Positions 33,863 through 40,025 of a stretch of DNA of 40,025 nt are shown here, one piece after another; within the stretch, counting starts at the first letter, position 1; the number at the start of each line of letters is the position of its first letter. Both the position numbers and the translations under genes were made by a program. Origin of the DNA: Comamonadaceae bacterium (GTDB taxonomy: Bacteria > Pseudomonadota > Gammaproteobacteria > Burkholderiales > Burkholderiaceae_C); NCBI GenBank assembly GCA_027486255.1, contig JAIXPL010000035.1, positions 1-40,025 on the forward strand, read 5' to 3'. Under the pieces are notes generated by a model, which saw only the letters and a program-made list of their open reading frames with translations, had not been told where the DNA came from and ran no database searches.

Positions 33863-34339
33863 TTGGAGAATTCCCTTCCCCCCATCCCGGCCAAGCGCTA
33901 CTTCACCATCGGTGAAGTCGGCGACTTGTGCGGCGTCAAACCCCATGTTCTGCGTTACTGGGAACAGGAGTTCACGCAGCTCAAGCCGATGAAGCGCCGG
34001 GGCAACCGCCGCTACTACCAGCACCACGAGGTGCTGATGATCCGCCGCATCCGCGATCTGCTCTATGACCAGGGCTTCACCATCAGCGGCGCCCGTAACA
34101 AACTCCAGGAACTGGTGCAGGCCGAACGTGAACGCAGGCGCCAGGGCGAGGTCATGCTCGAGGGCGTCGAGATCATCGACGGCCAGTCCCTGGCCCGGGA
34201 CGAAGCCTTGGCGGATGAGGCCGCTGACCTCATGGCTTCGACCTTCGCCAGCCTGCCGGCGCACGGCCTCGAGCAGGTGCGCCGCGAATTGTTCGAGATC
34301 CGGAACCTTCTGAACGCTGAGCACGAAACCGTGCACTGA
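33863..34339 (+). CDS. MerR-family transcription regulator
   Basis: A 158-residue regulator with a winged helix-turn-helix, YFTIGEVGDLCGVKPHVLRYWEQEF at about 13-37, then KRRGNRRYYQHHEVLMIRRIRDLLYDQGFTISGARNKL and a dimer coil. No cysteine pair for metal binding is evident, so the signal is unknown. It is the gene usually found after ihfA in betaproteobacteria. The start is uncertain: no ATG is available before the conserved region, and a TTG at 33863 is used here, with no clear ribosome-binding site before it. AATTGGAG at 33861-33868 could itself be a Shine-Dalgarno sequence for a rarer downstream start such as ATC at 33884. Confidence 0.88.
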   Translation: MENSLPPIPAKRYFTIGEVGDLCGVKPHVLRYWEQEFTQLKPMKRRGNRRYYQHHEVLMIRRIRDLLYDQGFTISGARNKLQELVQAERERRRQGEVMLEGVEIIDGQSLARDEALADEAADLMASTFASLPAHGLEQVRRELFEIRNLLNAEHETVH

Positions 34340-34361
34340 AGCCGGCTATACTTTAGGGCTT

Positions 34362-34438
34362 CGGTGTGTGGCGCAGCCTGGTAGCGCACTTGCATGGGGT
34401 GCAAGGGGTCGAAGGTTCGAATCCTTTCACACCGACCA
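34362..34438 (+). tRNA. tRNA-Pro (anticodon GGG)
   Basis: The acceptor stem CGGTGTG/CACACCG is perfect and is followed by A and an encoded CCA. The D arm contains GCGC...GCGC with AGCCTGGTA. The anticodon stem CTTGC/GCAAG holds the loop ATGGGGT, so the anticodon is GGG, reading CCC and CCU. The T arm is AAGG-TTCGAAT-CCTT, with a mid-stem variation. Total length 77 nt. Confidence 0.97.
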
Positions 34439-34446
34439 ATCAAGAC

Positions 34447-34481
34447 AAGGGTTAGCAGTTCAAGAACTGCTAACCCTTTTT
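34447..34481 (+). terminator. Strong intrinsic terminator after tRNA-Pro
   Basis: AAGGGTTAGCAGTT (34447-34460) and AACTGCTAACCCTT (34465-34478) form a 14-bp perfect stem with a CAAG loop, running into a T5 tract. It starts 9 bp after the tRNA CCA end. Confidence 0.95.
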
Positions 34482-34688
34482 CTTTGGCGCCACCCAAGGC
34501 CGCCCAGGTGCATGCCCGTCCCTGACGGTGCAATAAACCAGCCGAGGTCGCTGCGCCACCTCGGCCCCTCCTTCTTTGTTCCCACCTGAAACCATGTCTT
34601 GGTCTGTGAAGGCAGGCATGGTTCACTTTCATATTGAATGGGTAAAAAATAATTACAATTTAAAACAATCTGTCGCCATTAAATACCC
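34482..34688 (+). promoter_or_regulatory. Noncoding gap and AT-rich promoter of the two-partner secretion genes
   Basis: A CCGAGGT/ACCTCGG hairpin (34542-34564) is followed only by a pyrimidine-rich stretch. From 34621 to 34688 the sequence is very AT-rich for this genome, with TACAAT at 34654-34659 as a possible -10 for a start about 22 bp before the TpsB ATG. A -35 is not clear (TTGAAT at 34634 is too close). AT-rich promoters like this are common targets of H-NS-like silencers. Confidence 0.5.
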
Positions 34689-36371
34689 ATGCCTGGCCGC
34701 CTTGTCATACGAATGCTGTTGGGTTCTTGGGCAGCTGCAGGTGCCTGGAGCGCATGGTCGCAGTCCACCCCGCCGGTGGACGCCGGGGCGGTTCGCCAGC
34801 AGATCGAGCGGCAGCGCGATGCCTTCACTCCCCCTCCTGCGGTGTTGCCGCCGGTGTCTTTGCCTCTGGACAGCCGGCCCATAGCGGGCCCTGGCGTCGA
34901 GGTCAAGCGCTTTCGGTTCGAAGGCAACAGCCTGCTCTCCTCGGAGCAACTCCAGCCCGCCGTCCGTGCATTTGTCGGGCAGACGCTGGATTTCAAGGGC
35001 CTGCAGCGCGCAGCAGACAGGGTTGCCGCGGCTTACCGTGACGCCGGCTGGGTGGCCCGGGTCTACCTGCCCGAGCAGGATGTGAGCGAGGGCACCATCA
35101 CCCTTGAGGTGGTGGAGGCCCGCTTTGCAGGCCTGCGCTTCGAGGGCGCCTTGCCCAAGCATGTTCAGCCCGAGGCGATCAAGCACTATTTCACCGCACG
35201 GCAGACCGTAGGCCAGCCCCTGAACGCGAGGGCACTGGACCGGGCCCTGTTGCTGGTCGACGACCTGCCTGGCGTGAGCGTGGCCGGCACCCTGGTGCCG
35301 GGCCAGGCTGACGGCGACACCGCCCTGGTGCTGCAGACCGCCGACGAAGCCCTGTTCAGCGGGGACCTGGGAATGGACAACCTCGGGGCGCGGTCCCTGG
35401 GCAGCCTTCGCGCCACCGCCAACTTCACCGTTCACAATTCTGGGGGCCTGGGCGAATCGCTGAGCCTGAACCTGCTGCGCACGCAAGGCAGCGACTACAC
35501 CCGCGTGGCCTTGTCCGTTCCCGTGGGCTACCAGGGCTCGAGGCTGTCGCTCAGCGTGTCGGATATGAGCTACCGCGTCATCCGCGGACCGGGCTACAAC
35601 AGTGCGGCCCAGATTCATGGCACGTCCAGCAGCCTGGGGGCGGAGTGGAGCCACCCTCTGTGGCGCGCCTCCATGCGCAACCTCTACTTCTACGCCGGAG
35701 TGGAGAACAAGACCTTTTTCACCCAGGACACCCAGCTGCGCTCGGACTATGTAAGCCGAAGCGCGCGTGTGGGCCTGTCGAGCAACCAATTTGACGGCTG
35801 GGCCGGTGGTGGCGTCAGCAGCGCTTCATTGCATGTGCTCTGGGGCCAGTTGAGTGACATGCGGGCCCACACCCAACTCGACACGATTCCTCGCTATTAC
35901 CGAAAGATCAGCTACCAGTTGTCGCGCCAACAGAACCTGGGGGACAAGCACTCACTCCTGCTCAGCTTCAATGGGCAACAGGCCTGGCAGGTGCTGGACT
36001 CTTCCGAGAAGTTTTACATCGGCGGCGCCTCCAGCGTGCGTGCCTACCCGGCCAGCGAGCAGGGGGGTGAGCGCGGCCAGGTGCTCAGCGCCGAGTGGCG
36101 CTGGCGTGTCCACTCAGCCTGGACTGCCAGCGCCTTTGCCGACCAAGGCTGGGTGCTGGCCATGCCGGCCAATGCCAGCGATCCGGCAAGCCGGGTTCGC
36201 CTGCAAGGCGCAGGCCTGAGCCTGGCCTGGCGCCACGCCCAGGGCTGGAACACCCGGCTGACCTGGGCGCGCCGCATCGACAGCAACCCCAAGCCCACTG
36301 CCAGTGGCACCGATGGCGATGGCACCCTGGCCCGCGACCGGTTCTGGCTCACCGCAGGCCTGCAGTTCTGA
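34689..36371 (+). CDS. TpsB outer-membrane transporter (ShlB/FhaC/HecB family)
   Basis: A 560-residue Omp85-superfamily barrel that exports one large TpsA protein across the outer membrane. A signal peptide (about 1-24) is followed by a proline-rich linker helix region, then POTRA domains (about 70-230, beginning VEVKRFRFEGNSLLSSEQL, with GWVARVYLPEQDVSEGTITLEVVE). The 16-strand barrel follows and ends in the usual aromatic residue (LTAGLQF). VRAYP at 450-454 is the conserved L6-loop motif (VRGY/VRAY). The partner gene starts 70 bp downstream. The ATG at 34689 is preceded by no strong ribosome-binding site; the ATG at 34713 is an alternative. Confidence 0.94.
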   Translation: MPGRLVIRMLLGSWAAAGAWSAWSQSTPPVDAGAVRQQIERQRDAFTPPPAVLPPVSLPLDSRPIAGPGVEVKRFRFEGNSLLSSEQLQPAVRAFVGQTLDFKGLQRAADRVAAAYRDAGWVARVYLPEQDVSEGTITLEVVEARFAGLRFEGALPKHVQPEAIKHYFTARQTVGQPLNARALDRALLLVDDLPGVSVAGTLVPGQADGDTALVLQTADEALFSGDLGMDNLGARSLGSLRATANFTVHNSGGLGESLSLNLLRTQGSDYTRVALSVPVGYQGSRLSLSVSDMSYRVIRGPGYNSAAQIHGTSSSLGAEWSHPLWRASMRNLYFYAGVENKTFFTQDTQLRSDYVSRSARVGLSSNQFDGWAGGGVSSASLHVLWGQLSDMRAHTQLDTIPRYYRKISYQLSRQQNLGDKHSLLLSFNGQQAWQVLDSSEKFYIGGASSVRAYPASEQGGERGQVLSAEWRWRVHSAWTASAFADQGWVLAMPANASDPASRVRLQGAGLSLAWRHAQGWNTRLTWARRIDSNPKPTASGTDGDGTLARDRFWLTAGLQF

Positions 36372-36441
36372 CACGCCACATTTTTTCTTCGCGCTCACCT
36401 GTGTCTTCCCGTCTCGCTCTTTTGCGCCTGATGCCCACTTC

Positions 36442-39400
36442 ATGAACAAGACCTTCCGCAGCCTCTGGAGCGTCGCCAAGCAGGCCTGGGTGGCCGTGGC
36501 TGAGACCGTGCGCGCCTGCGGCAAGGCCTGCTCGTCCAGCCGCCAGGTGTCCCGCGCTGCCGCACTGCTGGGTGGGCTGTGGGCTGCAGGCGCAGTGGCC
36601 CAGACTGCCCCGCCACCCACCGCCCTGCCCACTGGCGGGCAGCTCAGCGCGGGCCAAGCCAGCATCAGTCAAAGCGGTGCGAGCATGGTCATCCAGCAAG
36701 GCAGCGAGCGCGCGGCCATCAACTGGCAAAGCTTCAACGTCGGCAGCCAGGCGCAGGTGCAGTTCCAGCAGCCCAGTGCCAGCAGCGTCACGCTCAACCG
36801 CGTGCTGAGCGCCGACCCCAGCCAGATCTTCGGGCGCATCACGGCCAACGGCCAGGTCATCCTCACCAACCCACAGGGCGTGTACTTCGGACGCGACGCA
36901 CGGGTGGACGTGGGCGGACTGATCGCCACCACGAACAGCATCAGCGATGCCGACTTCATGGCCGGCAAAAGCCGCTTCGAGCGCCAGGGCAGCACCGGCC
37001 GCGTGGTCAACGAAGGCGAGCTCAAGGCCGCGCTGGGCGGCTACATCGCGCTCTTGGCGCCCGAGGTGCGCAACCAGGGCGCCATCATTGCCCAGATGGG
37101 CACCGTGGCCCTGGCGGCGGGCGAGGCCGTCGACCTCAAGTTCGACAGCCACAACCGCCTGACCGGCCTGCGGGTCGAGCCCAGCCTGATTCAGGCCCTG
37201 GTGGACAACCGCCATGCGGTGCAGGCTCCCGGTGGCCTGATCATTCTCTCGGCCCAGTCGCTGGACCGGCTGGTGGGCGGTGTGGTGCGCAACAGCGGGC
37301 GCATCGAGGCCCAGGGCCTGCAGCAGCAAGGCGGGCGCATCATCCTCTCAGCCAGCCGCCGGGTGGAGAACACCGGCACCTTGAGTGCCAACGCCTCCGC
37401 CAGCAGCGCGGCAAGCGAGGGCGGGCCGGCCGGCAAGATCGAGATCAGCGCGCCCGAGGTGCTCAACACGGGCACCATCAGCGCCACCGGCGTGGTCCAG
37501 CAGGCCGGCGGCAGCGTGCGCATCGAGGTGGCGCAGTTCACCCAGGCCGAGGCGGGCCGCATCGACCTCAGCGCCCCGCAGAAGGGTGGCAGCTTGAGCA
37601 TCCAGGCCAGCGGCAGCGTGCAGCTGCAGGGGCGGGTGGACGTGTCGGCCACGCACGATGCCCCAGCCACCAGCCCAGCCACCAGCCCTGTGGTCGAGGC
37701 AGGAATCAGCTCAGTCACCACCCCTGTGGTGGAGACTGCAAGCAGCCCAGGCACCCAAGGGGGCCACGTGGAGGTGCTGGCCCAGGGCGACATCGAGCTG
37801 CGTGAGGCAGTGCTCGATGCCAGTGGCGGGCAGGGCGGCACGATCCACCTGGGTGCAGCCAGCGCGGCGCAGCCCGACAAGCCTCACCCGGTACCGGACG
37901 TGCCCGGCCAAGGGCGCTTGGCCCTCATGGGGCACAGCACCCTGTCCACCCGGGGTCGCCGGGGGCAGGGCGGCAGCACCACCTTGCTGGGCGATCACCT
38001 GAGCCTGAACGACAGGACGCAGATCGATGCGGCGGGCGCCACCGGCGGCGGGACGGTGCGGGTAGGCGGCGACTGGCAGGGCACGAATGGCGTGTACCAG
38101 GCCAGCACCCTGACGATGGGCAGCGAGGTGCTCATCAATGCCAGCGCCATGGTGCGGGGCGATGGCGGCACCGTGGTGCTCTGGAGTGACATCCACCGCC
38201 GTGGCGGACTCACCGCTGTGCACGGCACGGTATGGGCCCGTGGAGGCGTGCTGGGCGGCCAGGGCGGACGGGTAGAGACCTCCGGTCACGCGGTGGAACT
38301 CGAGGGCGTGCGCATCAACGCCGGCGCCGACCGCGGCCTGGGCGGTCGATGGCTGATCGACCCCTACAACTACACCATCGATTCGGCGGCGGCTGCCAGC
38401 ATCGTGGGCACTGCCTCTTCGGGCTTGAACAGCGGCACCTCGGTGGAGGTGAGCACGTCCACGTCCAACACCAGCTACGGCGGCAGCACCAACAGCGCGG
38501 ACTTGGGCGACATCACGGTCAGCGCCAATATCAGCAAGACCCTGGGAGGCGACGCCACCCTGACCTTGCGGGCCGCGCGGGACATCCGCATCAACAGCGG
38601 GGTGCAGATCAGCTCCACCAGCAACAAGCTCAATTTGGTGCTCATCGCCGATGACGACAACGCCAACAACGGGGCGATCTACTTGGATGGAAGTTCCTCG
38701 CGTGTGACGCTCACCACCAATGGCGGCCACGTGTGGATGGGCGGCAATGGCTGGGGTACGGCCAATGGCTCCACCAGCTGGAATGGCTTGAGCGTGGGAA
38801 CGGGCTGGGCTGGCAGCGCCGGCACCACCCTCATTAGTGAGGGTGCCAACCTCAATAACACGGGCGTCACCACCGCGGGCGGTGAGGTCTACATGGCGGG
38901 GCGGAGCAACCGCTACCAATCGGGTGAGTCCCGCTATGGTGTGCTGATCCAAAACAGCAGCGACATCAACACCGCGGGCGGTCATCTCACGGTCAAGGGC
39001 GAGTTACAGGCCTTGTCAGGCACCCTCGCGACTTATCCCGTGATGTATGGCGTTGCCGTCAACAGCAGTACCCTGCAGACCAGCACTGGCAGCATCAGCC
39101 TGACCGGCGGCGAAGCCGCATTGGACATCAGTGCCGGCAGCGGCGGTCATGGTGTGCACCTCTATAACAGCACGGTCAAAACCACGGGTGCCACCGGTGG
39201 AGGTATCACCATCACCGGCACGACAGGGGTGCACAGCCATGACAACAATGAACGGGTGGGCGTGAGCCTGCGGGCCTATGGCCCGAATGCCGCGACCGTG
39301 GTTTCCACCGTGGCGGGCGGCATCTCGATCAGCGGTACCTCCAACAACACCAGTACCAACCAGTCGGGTGTGCGTCTGTCCACCGCCAAGCCCTTGAACG

Positions 39401-40025
39401 ACGATGTGAGCCACCCCAGCGTTCAGGTCGTTTCGCGCACCGGCCATATCACCCTTCAGGGCGATGTGCCCAGCGCCACCAGCACCGACAACAGCGGCAT
39501 CCAGTTCAATGGCAGCAACTGGGGCAAGTTTTGGATGGGCTTTGACGGCACCAACAGCTACAGCGGCAACCTCACCCTCAGCGGCCGCTCGGTGTCGGAT
39601 AGCAATGTCGCCAGCGGCTATCTCAACATGGGCGGCAGCGGCGCCCTGACGATCGAGTCCCGTGGCAACAGCTTTGTGGTGGGCGCATCCACCGCTGCCA
39701 CCTTCACCCTGGGCTCGGCCTACACCCTGGGCAGCAGCCACAGCGCCATCACCCTTGGCAAGAGCACCAACACCTCGAACATCGCCATCAACTCGGCGCT
39801 GAGTGCAGCCGGCCCGATTTCGCTGTATGGCGGCGACATCAATCTCTCGGCCAACCTGGCCAGCAGCCAGACCAATGCCGCCATTTTGCTGAAGGCCGCC
39901 GGCAATATCACGCAGGGCAGCAGCACGCAGGTCTCGAGCAGCGGCGGCAGCGTCACTTACTGGTCCGACAGCGACGGCAGTGGTGCGGGAGCGATTCAAC
40001 TCAATGCCGGCACCTCGACCACCAG
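36442..40025 (+). CDS. TpsA filamentous haemagglutinin-like exoprotein (5' part, cut by window edge)
   Basis: The frame is open from the ATG at 36442 to the window end, 1,194 codons with no stop. Residues 1-24 (MNKTFRSLWSVAKQAWVAVA...) are an extended signal peptide region and cleavage is likely after AVA at 53. The TPS domain recognised by the POTRA domains follows: INWQSFNVGSQAQVQFQQP and ILTNPQGVYFGRDARVDVGG (NPxG-type motif) near 93-160. Then come beta-helix-like repeats, a Pro/Thr-Val linker with two degenerate SPVVE/TPVVE units (about 407-435), the WLIDPYNYTID segment at about 637, and long Ser/Thr/Gly/Asn-rich repeats. It may be an adhesin, or a contact-dependent toxin carrier; the deciding C-terminus is not in the window. 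Confidence 0.93.
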   Translation, partial: MNKTFRSLWSVAKQAWVAVAETVRACGKACSSSRQVSRAAALLGGLWAAGAVAQTAPPPTALPTGGQLSAGQASISQSGASMVIQQGSERAAINWQSFNVGSQAQVQFQQPSASSVTLNRVLSADPSQIFGRITANGQVILTNPQGVYFGRDARVDVGGLIATTNSISDADFMAGKSRFERQGSTGRVVNEGELKAALGGYIALLAPEVRNQGAIIAQMGTVALAAGEAVDLKFDSHNRLTGLRVEPSLIQALVDNRHAVQAPGGLIILSAQSLDRLVGGVVRNSGRIEAQGLQQQGGRIILSASRRVENTGTLSANASASSAASEGGPAGKIEISAPEVLNTGTISATGVVQQAGGSVRIEVAQFTQAEAGRIDLSAPQKGGSLSIQASGSVQLQGRVDVSATHDAPATSPATSPVVEAGISSVTTPVVETASSPGTQGGHVEVLAQGDIELREAVLDASGGQGGTIHLGAASAAQPDKPHPVPDVPGQGRLALMGHSTLSTRGRRGQGGSTTLLGDHLSLNDRTQIDAAGATGGGTVRVGGDWQGTNGVYQASTLTMGSEVLINASAMVRGDGGTVVLWSDIHRRGGLTAVHGTVWARGGVLGGQGGRVETSGHAVELEGVRINAGADRGLGGRWLIDPYNYTIDSAAAASIVGTASSGLNSGTSVEVSTSTSNTSYGGSTNSADLGDITVSANISKTLGGDATLTLRAARDIRINSGVQISSTSNKLNLVLIADDDNANNGAIYLDGSSSRVTLTTNGGHVWMGGNGWGTANGSTSWNGLSVGTGWAGSAGTTLISEGANLNNTGVTTAGGEVYMAGRSNRYQSGESRYGVLIQNSSDINTAGGHLTVKGELQALSGTLATYPVMYGVAVNSSTLQTSTGSISLTGGEAALDISAGSGGHGVHLYNSTVKTTGATGGGITITGTTGVHSHDNNERVGVSLRAYGPNAATVVSTVAGGISISGTSNNTSTNQSGVRLSTAKPLNDDVSHPSVQVVSRTGHITLQGDVPSATSTDNSGIQFNGSNWGKFWMGFDGTNSYSGNLTLSGRSVSDSNVASGYLNMGGSGALTIESRGNSFVVGASTAATFTLGSAYTLGSSHSAITLGKSTNTSNIAINSALSAAGPISLYGGDINLSANLASSQTNAAILLKAAGNITQGSSTQVSSSGGSVTYWSDSDGSGAGAIQLNAGTSTT

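Noticed and set aside
34362..34450. Phage or island attachment site at tRNA-Pro
   Set aside because: No repeat of the tRNA 3' end and no integrase gene were found in the sequence to the right within this window.
34542..34564. Second terminator downstream of tRNA-Pro
   Set aside because: The 7-bp stem is followed by a mixed pyrimidine stretch, not a real T-tract.
38400..40025. CRISPR or short tandem repeat array at the right end
   Set aside because: The repetitiveness is at protein level (Ser/Thr/Gly/Asn-rich exoprotein); no regular identical repeats with unique spacers exist.

Overview
The window looks like a chromosomal segment of a GC-rich betaproteobacterium, most likely Burkholderiales and close to Comamonadaceae. 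This rests on the gene order thrS-infC-rpmI-rplT-pheS-pheT-ihfA-merR-tRNA-Pro, a Bug-type tricarboxylate receptor, a complete cbb3 oxidase cluster with its own Fnr and HemN, and the protein sequences themselves. No IS element, CRISPR array, rRNA or prophage gene is visible. Most of the window is core metabolism. The right end, after a tRNA gene, is accessory.

Layout. 1-5.5 kb: a class I fumarase (cut by the left edge) divergent from a class II fumarase, a YqhA-type membrane protein, and acetyl-CoA synthetase. 5.5-8.6 kb: a small periplasmic cytochrome c, ilvD and divergent lgt, with two related inverted-repeat elements in the gaps. 8.8-12.3 kb: a Bug-family periplasmic receptor, a crotonase-fold enzyme lacking one hydratase glutamate, and malonyl-CoA synthetase, apparently a malonate or methylmalonate use unit. 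12.3-24 kb: a microaerobic respiration block (usp, ccoI, ccoS, ccoN-O-Q-P, ccoG, a short CcoH/FixH-like protein, a small membrane protein, fnr, hemN and a TauE/SafE-like membrane protein). Four Fnr-type palindromes sit in it, before usp/ccoI, ccoN, fnr and hemN, so the oxidase, its copper pump, oxygen-independent haem synthesis and the regulator can be read as one low-oxygen circuit. 24-26.1 kb: a gamma-glutamylcyclotransferase-like protein and isocitrate lyase behind an unusually AT-rich, motif-filled promoter. With acs and the fumarases this gives acetate and glyoxylate-shunt capacity.

26.1-34.5 kb: the translation operon. thrS has a structured leader ending in an intrinsic terminator; infC begins at a rare AUC codon; infC and rpmI are separated by 210 nt of strong hairpins; a terminator separates rplT from pheS, followed by a 21-codon uORF that overlaps the pheS start. 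pheT, ihfA, a MerR regulator and tRNA-Pro(GGG) follow.

34.5-40 kb: after the tRNA and a strong terminator comes an AT-rich promoter and a two-partner secretion pair, a TpsB outer-membrane transporter and the first 1,194 codons of a TpsA haemagglutinin-like exoprotein that runs off the right edge. This pair is the most likely horizontally acquired part. The functional C-terminus of the exoprotein is outside the window.
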